Below, in pieces: positions 17,528 to 26,158 of a stretch of DNA of 64,000 bases. The notes beneath the pieces are model-generated. The model was not told the origin of the DNA, ran no database searches, and saw only the letters and a program-made list of their open reading frames with translations. This stretch comes from Kutzneria sp036403095 (lineage in GTDB: Bacteria > Actinomycetota > Actinomycetes > Mycobacteriales > Pseudonocardiaceae): the NCBI GenBank assembly GCA_036403095.1, contig DASWRQ010000153.1:45515-109514 (forward strand), given 5' to 3'. Numbering within the stretch: the first letter of the stretch is position 1; every line of letters begins with the position of its first letter. The translations under genes were made by a program, and so were the position numbers.

Positions 17528-17587
17528 ATCAGGGGTTCGCAGTTCAGGGGTTCGGTGTTCAGAGGGTTCCAGGTCAGGAAGTTCAGC
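17528..17587. repeat. Four imperfect 15-bp tandem repeats
   Basis: Units ATCAGGGGTTCGCAG, TTCAGGGGTTCGGTG, TTCAGAGGGTTCCAG and GTCAGGAAGTTCAGC are contiguous and overlap the MarR stop codon. Function is unknown; slippage DNA is the simplest explanation. Confidence 0.6.
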
Positions 17588-18071
17588 GCTTGGCGTTCTG
17601 CAGCCGGCCGGTGTGCTCGCGCAGCAGCTCGGTCATCCGTTGCAGGTAGCGGCGGATGGCGTCCCGCTCGCCGTTGTGGAACTCGCTCTCCACCAGCGCG
17701 TTCACCGCCTGCCGCAGCGGTTCGAAGACCCAGGCCAGTTTGGCGTCCACACCGTCGCACGGCGCCACCAGGATGCGGCGGCGGTCGTTGGGGTCGCGCA
17801 GCCGGCGCACGTAGCCGGCCCGCTCCAGCCGGTCGACGACGCCGGTGATCGCCCCGGTGGTCAGGCCGGACATGTCGGCGAGCCGGCCGGCCGTCACCAT
17901 CGAGTCGGCCCGCATCAGCAGGTCGAGGCACTTGTAGTCGGTCGGGGACACGCCCAGCGTCTCGCCGACGACCGCGTGGAAGAGCACCTCCGCGCCGCTG
18001 AAGTCTCGATTCACTTGCCCGAAGTCGAAGTCCACAGCGTGAATCACCGCCTCACCGTCGATGTCGAACAC
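17583..18071 (-). CDS. MarR-family transcriptional regulator
   Basis: A winged-helix regulator of about 162 residues. The core is LGVSPTDYKCLDLLMRADSM, then GRLADMSGLTTGAITGVVDR (recognition helix) and the wing RLRDPNDRRRILV. MarR dimers bind palindromes and usually respond to phenolic or aromatic ligands, fitting an aromatic polyketide cluster. GTG 18071 is chosen because the frame upstream lacks homology and crosses the intergenic operator. It is divergent from the PadR gene, and a perfect 8+8 inverted repeat lies in the shared spacer at 18198-18218. Confidence 0.82.
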   Translation of the reverse strand: MFDIDGEAVIHAVDFDFGQVNRDFSGAEVLFHAVVGETLGVSPTDYKCLDLLMRADSMVTAGRLADMSGLTTGAITGVVDRLERAGYVRRLRDPNDRRRILVAPCDGVDAKLAWVFEPLRQAVNALVESEFHNGERDAIRRYLQRMTELLREHTGRLQNAKR

Positions 18072-18197
18072 AACTGTCGAACACCCCCCGCTGCCGGTTC
18101 GGATCGATGCCCATCGTGTGAGCCGATCGTCGGAGATGGCTCGAGGACCGCACGCGACCGGCTCCAGCGGGTCGTCTCCGCACCGACCCCTGGTCGG

Positions 18198-18218
18198 CAT
18201 CAGGGTATATCCCTGATG
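18198..18218. promoter_or_regulatory. Perfect palindromic operator candidate (MarR-type)
   Basis: CATCAGGG and CCCTGATG flank a TATAT centre (8-bp arms, 5-base spacer). It lies in the MarR/PadR divergent promoter region, a typical position and size for a MarR dimer site. Confidence 0.6.
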
Positions 18219-18223
18219 TGCGA

Positions 18224-18242
18224 CTAGTCGAAAGTATACTAG
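18224..18242. promoter_or_regulatory. Operator A: CTAGTCGAAAGTATACTAG
   Basis: A 19-bp imperfect palindrome with CTAGT/ACTAG ends, 48 bases before the PadR start. Its reverse complement matches the sequence at 39715-39733 in 17 of 19 positions, so it is probably a site for one cluster regulator (PadR is likeliest, as autorepressor). Confidence 0.65.
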
Positions 18243-18289
18243 CGTTATCGGTGTTCGAGCGAGACCACGCGACGAAAGGGCAGGCGGTG

Positions 18290-18880
18290 ATGGCACGCAG
18301 GCACAGCAACACCCTGGCCGCGGCGGTGCTGGCCGTCCTGTGGGAGGGCCCGACCCACCCCTACGCCGTGCAGCGCACGCTGCGCGAACGTGGCCTCGAC
18401 CGCAGCATCAAGATCAGCCGCGGCACCGTGTACCTGCTCTTCGGCCAGCTGGTCCGCGACGGGCACGTGGCCGCGGTGGCCACCGGCCGCACGGCCAACC
18501 GGCCGACGCACACGGTGTTCACGCTGACCGAACCCGGCCACGCCCAGCTGCTGGCCTGGGCCAAGGAGCTACTGTCCGTGCCGACCACGGAGCACGGCGC
18601 CTTCCCGACCGGACTGCGCCTGCTGCCCGTGCTCCCGCCGGCCGAGGTGACCAGGCTGCTGCACGAACGGTGCACGGCGCTGGCGGCCGAGATCGGCACG
18701 GTCGGGGCGCAGCCCGGGCACCCGCTCGTCGACGAGTACCGCCGGGCCCAGCTCGAACTGGAACGAGACTTCGTGGACCGCCTCATCGCCCGTATCGCGC
18801 ACGACCCCGCCGCCAACGGTCGGCACCACACTCAGACCGCCACCGTCCGGGGGCGCTCGCACCAACTGGAGGAATCATGA
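18290..18880 (+). CDS. PadR-family transcriptional regulator
   Basis: A 196-residue PadR protein. The N-terminal winged helix includes LAVLWEGPTHPYAVQRTLRE and ISRGTVYLLFGQLVRDGHV. The C-terminal dimerisation helices include LLHERCTALAAEIGTVGAQ and the tail LERDFVDRLIARI. ATG 18290 (or GTG 18287) follows AAAGGG; longer starts would overlap operator A. Its stop overlaps the next ATG (ATGA), so it is coupled to the flavin monooxygenase. It probably represses its own operon and is released by a pathway aromatic compound. Confidence 0.88.
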   Translation: MARRHSNTLAAAVLAVLWEGPTHPYAVQRTLRERGLDRSIKISRGTVYLLFGQLVRDGHVAAVATGRTANRPTHTVFTLTEPGHAQLLAWAKELLSVPTTEHGAFPTGLRLLPVLPPAEVTRLLHERCTALAAEIGTVGAQPGHPLVDEYRRAQLELERDFVDRLIARIAHDPAANGRHHTQTATVRGRSHQLEES

Positions 18881-20103
18881 CCGCAGTGAAATCCGCCCTG
18901 GTCATCGGCAGCGGCATCGCCGGGCCGGTCACGGCGATGGCACTGCAGAAGGCCGGCATCGACGCCACCATCTTCGAGGCCTACGACGGACGGGCCGCCA
19001 ACGTCGGCGGCGCGTTCACCATCGCCACCAACGGGCTGGACGCGCTGGACGCGATCGACGCCCTCGGGGCGACCGAGGGCCTGGGCTACCGGGCGCCGCG
19101 GATGCAGATGTACAACGCCGACAGCAAGCTGATCGGCACGCTGGCCACCGGCATCCCGCGCTCGGACGGCGTGAACAGCACCAGCTTCCGCCGGGCCGAC
19201 ATGTTCTCGGCGCTCAACGGCGAAACCAAGCGGCGCGGCATCCGCACCGAGTACGGCAAGCGGTTCGTCCGCTACACCGACAACGGTGACTCGGTCACCG
19301 CGCACTTCGCCGACGGCAGCGCGGCCACCGCCGACATCCTGATCGGCGCGGACGGCATCCACTCGCAGATCCGCAACATGATCGACAGCTCCGCGCCCAG
19401 CCCCCGCTACACCGGGCTGGTCTCCTTCGGCGGCTTCGCGGCCAACCCCGGCCTCACCCCGGACCCGACCGGCTGGCACATGACCTTCGGCCGCAAGGCC
19501 TTCCTCGGCGTGTTCGTGCCCAACGCCAAGGAGGTCTGGTGGTTCATCAACGTGCCGAGGGAGCAGCCGCTGTCCAAGGAGCAGATCGTCAACGACGGCC
19601 TCGAGCGCTGGACCAACCAACTGATCGACCTGTTCAAGAACGACAAGACCAAGGCCGAGGCGGTCATCCGGGCCACCGGCCCGGCCGGCCTCATCGTGCT
19701 CGGCGCCCAGTACGACCTGCCGGACGTCAAGCGCTGGCACCGGGGCCGGGTGGCGATCGTGGGCGACGCCGCGCACGCCGCGTCCACCAGCTCCGGCCAG
19801 GGCGCGTCGATGGCCATGGAGAGCGCCGTGACGCTGGGCCGGGCGCTGCGCGACTGCGCCACCCCGGAGGAGGCGTTCACCATCTACGAGCAGATCCGCC
19901 GCAAGCGCGCCGAGAAGATCATCGCCTACGGCCAGAAGAGCGCCAACTCCAAGGCGGCCGGCCCGTTCGCCGCGATGATGCGGGACACGTTCATGGGCAT
20001 CGGCCTGAAGTACTTCTACAAGCCCGACTCGACCGACGCGTGGCTGCTGTCGCACCACATCGACTTCAACGCGCCGGTGCAGGTGGAGCTGGCCACGGTG
20101 TGA
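18877..20103 (+). CDS. FAD-dependent monooxygenase
   Basis: A 408-residue group A flavin monooxygenase. The FAD fold is ALVIGSGIAGPVTAMALQKA at the N-terminus, the DG motif is LIGADGIHSQIR near 155, and the GD motif is VAIVGDAAHAAS near 295. It is closest in layout to TetX-like and small aromatic hydroxylases without a C-terminal thioredoxin-like domain. It probably oxidises a polyketide intermediate with NAD(P)H and O2. It is translationally coupled to PadR and ends 10 bases before a convergent second PadR gene. Confidence 0.88.
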   Translation: MTAVKSALVIGSGIAGPVTAMALQKAGIDATIFEAYDGRAANVGGAFTIATNGLDALDAIDALGATEGLGYRAPRMQMYNADSKLIGTLATGIPRSDGVNSTSFRRADMFSALNGETKRRGIRTEYGKRFVRYTDNGDSVTAHFADGSAATADILIGADGIHSQIRNMIDSSAPSPRYTGLVSFGGFAANPGLTPDPTGWHMTFGRKAFLGVFVPNAKEVWWFINVPREQPLSKEQIVNDGLERWTNQLIDLFKNDKTKAEAVIRATGPAGLIVLGAQYDLPDVKRWHRGRVAIVGDAAHAASTSSGQGASMAMESAVTLGRALRDCATPEEAFTIYEQIRRKRAEKIIAYGQKSANSKAAGPFAAMMRDTFMGIGLKYFYKPDSTDAWLLSHHIDFNAPVQVELATV

Positions 20104-20112
20104 CGTCCGCCG

Positions 20113-20742
20113 TCACCGGGTCGCAAGGCCGTCGCCCTGCGACTCGGTGACCGCGCGCAGGCCCTCCTGGGTCCACGTGAGCCGGCCGGCCCGTAGCTCG
20201 GTCAGCACCGCGTCGACCCAGCGGGCCTCGGCGGAGGCCACGGCCAGCAGGTACTCGGCGTCCAACAGGGACACCGCGGGCACGGCCGGCGCACTGGCCT
20301 CGATCCCGGCCGTCAGCCGGTCGGCCTCGGCCCGCAGCCGCACGGCGCGGGCCTCCAGCCGCGTGATCGCCTCGGCCGGCTCCAGCAGCGGGATGAACGA
20401 CACCGCGGCCGGGAACTCGGCGAAGCTCTTGCGCGGGTCCGACAGCATGTCGCGTAGCCACTCGGCCGCCACCGCGTCGCCTTCGGCGGTGATCTCGTAC
20501 ACCGTGCGCTCGGGCCACTGGCTGTCCCGCTCGGTGTTCAGCACGGCGATCAGGCCGGTGTTGCGCAGCCGCTCGATCATCTTGTACAGCGAGGCCCGCG
20601 GCTCGACGTTGATCACCTCGTCCTTGCCCCACTGCTTGATCAGCTGCTGCATCCGGTACGGGTGCATGGGCTCGACCTTGAGCAGGCTCAGGATGGCCAG
20701 GGCGAGGGGGGATCGTCGATGGGCGCGGCTCACCAGGCCCAT
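20113..20742 (-). CDS. PadR-family transcriptional regulator (second)
   Basis: A 209-residue PadR protein. The winged helix is LAILSLLKVEPMHPYRMQQL, then VEPRASLYKMIERLRNTGLI and PERTVYEITAEG. The helical C-terminus includes LLEPAEAITRLEARAVRLRA. It is divergent from the halogenase operon with a 118-base spacer, so it probably controls that operon. It differs clearly from the other PadR. No copy of operator A is visible in its promoter. Confidence 0.87.
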   Translation of the reverse strand: MGLVSRAHRRSPLALAILSLLKVEPMHPYRMQQLIKQWGKDEVINVEPRASLYKMIERLRNTGLIAVLNTERDSQWPERTVYEITAEGDAVAAEWLRDMLSDPRKSFAEFPAAVSFIPLLEPAEAITRLEARAVRLRAEADRLTAGIEASAPAVPAVSLLDAEYLLAVASAEARWVDAVLTELRAGRLTWTQEGLRAVTESQGDGLATR

Positions 20743-20860
20743 GGTAACCGTCCCCGGCCGCGGCGCTCAGCGCCCTTCTGGACCGCTTCCACAGCGACGC
20801 ACCAAGAACGGCTGCCATCGTCCACGCCATTGCCAGCGATCGTCAGGGACGGAGTGGCAC

Positions 20861-22270
20861 ATGCGTGATTCGACACGGGTGCTGGTGATCGGCGGCGGAC
20901 CCGCCGGCGCCACCGCCGCGGGCCTGCTCGCCAAGGAGGGTCTCGAGGTGACCCTGCTGGAGCGCGACCACTTCCCGCGTTTCCACATCGGGGAGTCGAT
21001 CCTGCCGTCCTGCCGACCGATCTTCGAGCTGCTGGACGTGTGGGACAAGGTGCAGGCGCACGGCTTCCAGCCCAAGGGCGGCGCCTACTTCTTCTGGGGC
21101 ACCGAGGAATGGGAGGTCGTGTTCAACGACCTCGGCAGCGACGGCACCAACGCGTTCCAGGTGGTGCGGTCGGAGTTCGACAAGCTGCTGCTGGACCACG
21201 CCCGCGAGCTCGGCGTCGACGTGCACGAGGGCGTGTCCGTGCGGGAGCTGGAGTTCGACGGGGACCGCCCGGTGGCCGCGGTCTGGGCCGAAACCGACAA
21301 TTCCTCGGTCACCGGCCGGATCGGCTTCGACTACCTGGTCGACGCGTCCGGCCGCAACGGCGTGATGGCGGTGCGGCACCTGCGCAACCGCAAGTTCCAC
21401 AGCGTGTTCCGCAACGTGGCGGCCTGGTCGTACTGGCGGGACGCGAAGAAGCTGGACCGTGGCCCCGAGGGCGCGATCGCGGTGTGCTCGGTCGAGGACG
21501 GCTGGTTCTGGGCGATCCCGCTGCACGACGGGACGCTCAGCGTGGGCCTGGTGACCGGCCGGGACGGGTTCAACGCCCGGCGCGGCGAACTCGGCTCCAT
21601 CCAGGCGGTCTACGACGAGGCGCTGGCCAAGTGCCCGGCCGTGGCCCAGCTGCTGGAGGGCGCGACCCAGGTCGACGAGATGAAGGTGGAGCAGGACTAC
21701 TCCTACGCCGCCGAGGAGTTCACCGGTCCGGGCTACTTCCTGGCCGGCGACGCCGCGTGCTTCCTGGACCCGCTGCTGTCCACGGGGGTGCACCTGGCGA
21801 CCTACAGCGCGATGCTGGCCGCCGCGGCGATCGTCAGCACCGACCGCGGCGAGGTCGAGGCCGAGCAGGCCCGCAACTTCTACTCCACCGTCTACCGGCA
21901 CGCCTACGAGCGGCTGCTGGTGCTGGTCTCCACGTTCTACGAGTCCTACCGCGGCAAGGAGCACCACTTCTACCAGGCGCAGTCGCTCAGCCAGGCCGAC
22001 CGCGACGGGCTCAACCTCCAGTCGGCGTTCGACCGGATCATCACCGGCATCGAGGACATGGAGGACGCCGCCGACGTCTACGCCCGGGTGCAGCAGCACC
22101 TGCACGGCGCGGAGAGCGGCGACCCCAACCCGCTGGCCAACCTGAACAAGGTGCACGAGCAGCGGCAGGCGCCGATCAGCCCGGAGCAGGCGGTGGACGG
22201 GCTGTACCTGACCTTCTTCCCCACGTTCGGCCTGCGCCAGGCGCTGGCCGGCGTCGCCGGCGAGAAGTAG
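20861..22270 (+). CDS. Flavin-dependent halogenase
   Basis: A 469-residue FADH2-dependent halogenase. The FAD motif VLVIGGGPAGATAAGLL is at residues 7-23. HFPRFHIGESILPS follows, and PKGGAYFFWG carries the likely catalytic Lys72. The halogenase hallmark WxWxIP appears as GWFWAIPL near residue 213. GYFLAGDAACFLDPLLSTG is the second FAD contact. It is most like phenolic and ACP-bound aromatic halogenases (CmlS/PltA type). It implies a chlorinated or brominated product. No flavin reductase gene is obvious in the window. It is the first gene of an operon running to 26158. Confidence 0.9.
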   Translation: MRDSTRVLVIGGGPAGATAAGLLAKEGLEVTLLERDHFPRFHIGESILPSCRPIFELLDVWDKVQAHGFQPKGGAYFFWGTEEWEVVFNDLGSDGTNAFQVVRSEFDKLLLDHARELGVDVHEGVSVRELEFDGDRPVAAVWAETDNSSVTGRIGFDYLVDASGRNGVMAVRHLRNRKFHSVFRNVAAWSYWRDAKKLDRGPEGAIAVCSVEDGWFWAIPLHDGTLSVGLVTGRDGFNARRGELGSIQAVYDEALAKCPAVAQLLEGATQVDEMKVEQDYSYAAEEFTGPGYFLAGDAACFLDPLLSTGVHLATYSAMLAAAAIVSTDRGEVEAEQARNFYSTVYRHAYERLLVLVSTFYESYRGKEHHFYQAQSLSQADRDGLNLQSAFDRIITGIEDMEDAADVYARVQQHLHGAESGDPNPLANLNKVHEQRQAPISPEQAVDGLYLTFFPTFGLRQALAGVAGEK

Positions 22271-22280
22271 GGGGCGGGCG

Positions 22281-23018
22281 ATGGAGCTGGGATTGACCGG
22301 CAAGCGGGTGCTGCTCACCGGCGGCACCCGGGGTATCGGCCGGGCCACCGCGCTGGCGCTGGCCGCCGAGGGCGCGTCGGTGATCGCGTGCCACCACACC
22401 GACGGCGAGGCGGCGTCGAGCCTGGCGCTGCGGCTCAAGGAGCTCGGCGACGGCAACGAGGTCGTCCGGGCCGACGTCACCGACCAGGCCGACGTGACGC
22501 GGCTGCTGGACCACGTCGGGACGGCGCTCGGCGGCCTGGACGTGGTGGTGAACAACGTGGGCGTGGACGGCTTCGTGCCGTTCGACGACCTCGCCGAGCC
22601 GGAGTGGCACCGGGTGCTCGACCACAACGTCACCTCCGCCTACCTGGTCACGCGGGCGGCGCTCGGGCTGCTGTCCGACGGCGCCTCCGTGATCAACGTC
22701 GGGTCCTCGGTCGCGTTGCGCGGGCGGGTCAACGGCGTGCACTACACGACGTCCAAGGCGGCCCTGATCGGCTTGACCCGGGCGCTGTGCAAGGAACTGG
22801 GGCCGCGGCGGATCCGGGTCAACACGGTCTCCCCCGGCCTCACCGAGACCGAGCCGGGCGCGGGCCTGCCGCCGGCCGCGGTGGAGCGCATCGTCGGCAT
22901 GACCGCGCTGGGCCGGATCTGCCAGCCCGAGGATGTTGCCAACGCGGTGGTCTTCCTGGCCGGTGACACGTCCAGCTACATCTCCGGCGTCACGCTCAAC
23001 GTCGACGGGGGTGTCTGA
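22281..23018 (+). CDS. SDR ketoreductase (FabG-like)
   Basis: A 245-residue SDR. It has TGGTRGIG, the NNVG structural motif, catalytic Ser in NVGSSVALRG, YTTSK (Tyr/Lys), and a C-terminal SGVTLNVDGG. It resembles polyketide ketoreductases and FabG. It may reduce a chain keto group or a later quinone/ketone. Its start lies 10 bases after the halogenase stop and its stop overlaps the next ATG (TGATG). It is similar to the SDR at 51504-52256. Confidence 0.87.
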   Translation: MELGLTGKRVLLTGGTRGIGRATALALAAEGASVIACHHTDGEAASSLALRLKELGDGNEVVRADVTDQADVTRLLDHVGTALGGLDVVVNNVGVDGFVPFDDLAEPEWHRVLDHNVTSAYLVTRAALGLLSDGASVINVGSSVALRGRVNGVHYTTSKAALIGLTRALCKELGPRRIRVNTVSPGLTETEPGAGLPPAAVERIVGMTALGRICQPEDVANAVVFLAGDTSSYISGVTLNVDGGV

Positions 23019-23893
23019 TGGCGCGCCCGCTGGCGGTCATCGGCCTGGGCGGCATGGGATCGGGCATGGCCGCCGCGCTCGTCGCGGCCGGCCTGCCCGT
23101 CACCGTGTACAACCGGACGGCGGCCAAGGCCGAGCCGCTGGTCCGGGCCGGGGCGACGGCGGCCGCGTCGGCCGCCGAGGCCTGTGACGGGGCCGAGGTC
23201 GTGCTGCTCAGCCTGGCCGACGAGTCCGCTGTGGACGATGTGCTGTTCGGCGACGCCGTCGCGCGGCTCAAGCCCGGCGCGGTGGTGGTCGACACCTCGA
23301 CCGTGTCGCCCACTTTCGCCCGCAACACCGAGCTGCGCCTGAACGCGTCCGGCATCGCCCGGGTCGAGGCCTGCGTGCTGGGCAATCCGCAGATGGCCCT
23401 GGCCGGCAAGCTGCGGGTGTTCGCGGCCGGGCGTGAGTCTGATGTGGACGGTGTGCGGGATGTGCTGTCCGTGCTCAGCCAGGAGATCCGGTACCTGGGG
23501 CCGACCGGCCGGGCCAGCACCCTGAAGCTGGCGTTCAACCTGCTGCTCGGCGTCCAGGTCGCCGGGCTGGCCGAGGCGGTGGCCTTCGCCGAGGGTGCGG
23601 GGCTGGGCCGGGACCTGCTGCTGGACGCCATCGACAACAGCGGTTGGCAGTCGCCGGTGCTCGCCTTCCGGTCCGGTTTCATGCGCCAGCGCAAGTACGA
23701 GCCGGCGGCCTTCCGCACGGTGTTGATGCGCAAGGACCTCATGCTGGCCGGCGAGCAGGCCCGGGCCAACGGCGTCGACCTGCCGGTGGTGAACGCGGCC
23801 GTGGAGCGCTACGACGACGTGGTGGCCGCCGGCCGGGGCGACGAGGACGCGGCCGTGCTGGTCGAGGTGCGACGCGAAAGGACGCAGGGGTGA
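23018..23893 (+). CDS. NAD(P)-dependent 3-hydroxyisobutyrate-dehydrogenase-like oxidoreductase
   Basis: A 291-residue beta-hydroxyacid dehydrogenase family member. It has the Rossmann motif IGLGGMGSGMAAAL, substrate motif VVDTSTVSP and cofactor/catalytic region GRASTLKLAFNLL. The Lys there matches the catalytic Lys of the family, which argues against an imine reductase. Family members oxidise or reduce small beta-hydroxy acids. In this operon it probably acts on a polyketide intermediate or precursor. It is coupled at both ends (TGATG and GTGA). Confidence 0.83.
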   Translation: MARPLAVIGLGGMGSGMAAALVAAGLPVTVYNRTAAKAEPLVRAGATAAASAAEACDGAEVVLLSLADESAVDDVLFGDAVARLKPGAVVVDTSTVSPTFARNTELRLNASGIARVEACVLGNPQMALAGKLRVFAAGRESDVDGVRDVLSVLSQEIRYLGPTGRASTLKLAFNLLLGVQVAGLAEAVAFAEGAGLGRDLLLDAIDNSGWQSPVLAFRSGFMRQRKYEPAAFRTVLMRKDLMLAGEQARANGVDLPVVNAAVERYDDVVAAGRGDEDAAVLVEVRRERTQG

Positions 23894-24882
23894 CGGCGAC
23901 GGAGGAGTCGGTGGACGTCACCGAGCTCGGCACGGCCTTCTGCACGGCCAAGATCGTGCTCAGCGCGGTCGAGCTCGGCGTGTTCACCGAGCTGGCCGGC
24001 GGGTCGGCGACCGAGGACGAGTTGCGGGCCCGGCTCGGGCTGCACGCCCGCGCGGCCGCCGAGTTCCTCGACGCCCTGGTGGCGTTGGGCTTGCTGGCCC
24101 GCGACGGCGTGCGCTACCGGAACACCGCCGTCGCGACCGCGCAGCTCGTGCGCGGCCCCGATTATCAGGGCGGCTTCCTCGAGGGCGCGAACTACGTGCT
24201 GTACCCGGCCTGGGGGCAGCTGACCACCGCGCTGCGCACCGGCCAGCCCCAGGTGCCCGGCACCGCCGCGGACGCGGTCGCCGATCCTCGGGCGCAGCAG
24301 GGTTATCTGGCCATGCAGGACGCGCTGAGCGGGCCGCTGGCCGCCGACCTGGCCGGCGCCATCGACTGGTCGCGCTACAGCACGGTGGCCGACATCGGCG
24401 GCGCACGCGGCAACATGGTCAGCCTGTTGCTGACCGCGTTCCCGCACCTGCGCGGGCACGTGTTCGACCAGCCGGCCAACGAGGTCCCGTTCGGCGACCA
24501 CATGCGGCTGCGCGGCGTAGCCGACCGGGCCGCCTTCACCGGCGGCGACCTGTTCCGCGATCCGTTCCCGCGGGCCGATGTGCTGGTGATCGGGCACGTG
24601 CTGGCCGACTTCTCGCTCAACGAGCGGATCTCGTTGGTCTTCAAGGCGTTCGAGGCGGTCAACCCGGGCGGGGCGCTGTTGGTCTATGACCCGATGACCG
24701 ACCCGGACCGACCGGTTCTCGACGCCTCGGTGGCCGGCCTGCACATGCTGCTGATGACCGAGGGCGGACAGGCCTATCCGGTGGTGGAGTGCCAGCAGTG
24801 GTTGCGGGACGCGGGTTTCGCCGACGTCACGGGCACCAGGATCGGGCGGGGCAACGCAGTGGTGATCGGTCGTAAGGAGTGA
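23890..24882 (+). CDS. Methyltransferase-fold protein lacking the usual catalytic His
   Basis: A 330-residue member of the SAM-dependent O-methyltransferase family with an N-terminal dimerisation helix domain (AFCTAKIVLSAVELGVF) and a Rossmann SAM site with DIGGARG near 168. The position of the usual catalytic His (H in GHVLHDW) reads GHVLADF near 235-241, so the general base is absent. It could be a proximity-type methyltransferase, as described for DnrK, or have another activity, as RdmB does. The GTG start overlaps the previous stop (GTGA). It is paralogous to 27385-28401 and 30187-31203. Confidence 0.85.
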   Translation: MTATEESVDVTELGTAFCTAKIVLSAVELGVFTELAGGSATEDELRARLGLHARAAAEFLDALVALGLLARDGVRYRNTAVATAQLVRGPDYQGGFLEGANYVLYPAWGQLTTALRTGQPQVPGTAADAVADPRAQQGYLAMQDALSGPLAADLAGAIDWSRYSTVADIGGARGNMVSLLLTAFPHLRGHVFDQPANEVPFGDHMRLRGVADRAAFTGGDLFRDPFPRADVLVIGHVLADFSLNERISLVFKAFEAVNPGGALLVYDPMTDPDRPVLDASVAGLHMLLMTEGGQAYPVVECQQWLRDAGFADVTGTRIGRGNAVVIGRKE

Positions 24883-24884
24883 GC

Positions 24885-25721
24885 ATGGACATCGGGGTCG
24901 GGCTGCCCACCACCGTGCCGGGCTGCAGCGGGCCGGTGCTGACGGGGTGGGCCCGCCGGGCCGAGCACCTCGGCTTCGCCAGCCTCGGTGTGCTGGACCG
25001 GCTGGTGTACGACAACTACGAGCCGGTGGTCGCGCTGGCCGCGGCCGCCGCGGTGACCGAGCGGATCCGGCTGGCGGCCACCATTCTGATCGCCGCCTAC
25101 CGGGACAGCCCGGCGGTGCTGGCCAAGCAGTTGGCCACCGTCGACCACCTCAGCGGCGGCCGGCTGGTCGTCGGTGTGGCGGCCGGCGGCCGGGAGGACG
25201 ACTTCCTGGCGGCCGGCACCACGTTCGCGGGCCGCGGCAAGCGGCTGGACGACCTCGTGGCCACGCTGCGGGAGGTTTGGCAGGGCGACACCGTCGGCCC
25301 GGCCGCTGCTCCCCCACTCGTCATGGGCGGGCACTCGCCGGCGGCGATGCGCCGGGCGGCGGCGCACGGGCAGGGCTGGATCGGCGGCGGCAGTTCCACC
25401 GCCGGCTATGCGGCGCTGGCCGAGCAGGCCCGGCTGGCCTGGAAGTCCGCGGGTCGGGAGGACCGACCTCGGATGATGTCGCTGGGCTACGTCAGCCTCG
25501 GGCCGGACGGCCGGGAGCGGGCGCAGAGCTATCTGCGCGCGTACTACGCGTTCGCCGGGCCGAAGGCCGAGATGGCCGCCGCCGGCGCGATCACCGACGC
25601 CGGGCGGCTGCGGGAGACCATCGCCGCCTACGCCGAGGTCGGCTGCGACGAGCTGATCCTGTTCCCGTGCACCACCGATGTCGGCCAGCTGGACCTGATC
25701 GCGGCCGAGGCGCTGCCGTGA
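24885..25721 (+). CDS. LLM-class flavin-dependent oxidoreductase
   Basis: A 278-residue luciferase-like (TIM-barrel) monooxygenase or F420-dependent oxidoreductase. It has MDIGVGLPTTVPG at the start, AARLAATI-type strand ERIRLAATILIAAYR, KQLATVDHLSGGRLVVGVA and PPLVMGGHSPAAMRRAAAHG. ATG 24885 has AAGGAG six bases upstream; GTG 24879 is an alternative start. It uses FMNH2 or F420H2 and could oxidise or reduce a ring of the polyketide. It overlaps the next gene by GTGA. Confidence 0.86.
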   Translation: MDIGVGLPTTVPGCSGPVLTGWARRAEHLGFASLGVLDRLVYDNYEPVVALAAAAAVTERIRLAATILIAAYRDSPAVLAKQLATVDHLSGGRLVVGVAAGGREDDFLAAGTTFAGRGKRLDDLVATLREVWQGDTVGPAAAPPLVMGGHSPAAMRRAAAHGQGWIGGGSSTAGYAALAEQARLAWKSAGREDRPRMMSLGYVSLGPDGRERAQSYLRAYYAFAGPKAEMAAAGAITDAGRLRETIAAYAEVGCDELILFPCTTDVGQLDLIAAEALP

Positions 25722-26158
25722 TCACCACCGTGCTGTCCGTGGTGGCACTTCTCGGCAGCGGGCTGACCGCGGGTGTGTTGTTCGCGGTGGCGTTGAGCGT
25801 GCTGCCGGCCCTGTTCGCGATGCCGATGGATCGCTACATCGAGACGCACCGGCTGTTGGGCCGCAACTGGGACCCGACGATGCCGGTCATCGTGCTCACC
25901 TCGACCGCGGTGGACGTGGCGCTGGCGGTGTTGACCGACAAGACCGTGCTGTTCGCGATCGGGGCGGTGCTGCTGCTTGCGGTGTCGGGCGTTTCGCACC
26001 TGTGCAACGTCCCGATCAACCGCCGGGTCAAGGCCTTGGACACGGCCGAGATCCCGGCCGAGTGGCCCGATCCCCGACCGCTGTGGCGCCGCTTCCACAC
26101 GCTGCGCACCGTACTGGCGATCCTGGCCCTGCTGGTCAACGCCGTCGCGATCGTCTGA
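25718..26158 (+). CDS. DUF1772 membrane protein (anthrone-oxygenase-like)
   Basis: A 146-residue integral membrane protein with four helices (LSVVALLGSGLTAGVLFAVA, MPVIVLTSTAVDVALAVL, LFAIGAVLLLAVSGVSH, LAILALLVNAVAIV). DUF1772 includes fungal anthrone oxygenases such as HypC that turn anthrones into anthraquinones. The conserved NVPINRRVKALD and WRRFHTLRTV segments are present. It starts by a GTGA overlap at the end of the halogenase operon. A second DUF1772 gene lies at 52276. Quinone formation is inferred. Confidence 0.8.
   Translation: MITTVLSVVALLGSGLTAGVLFAVALSVLPALFAMPMDRYIETHRLLGRNWDPTMPVIVLTSTAVDVALAVLTDKTVLFAIGAVLLLAVSGVSHLCNVPINRRVKALDTAEIPAEWPDPRPLWRRFHTLRTVLAILALLVNAVAIV

Noticed and set aside
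23018..23893. Imine reductase for nitrogen heterocycle formation
   Set aside because: The catalytic position keeps Lys (STLKLAFN), typical of 3-hydroxyisobutyrate dehydrogenases. Imine reductases have Asp or Tyr there.
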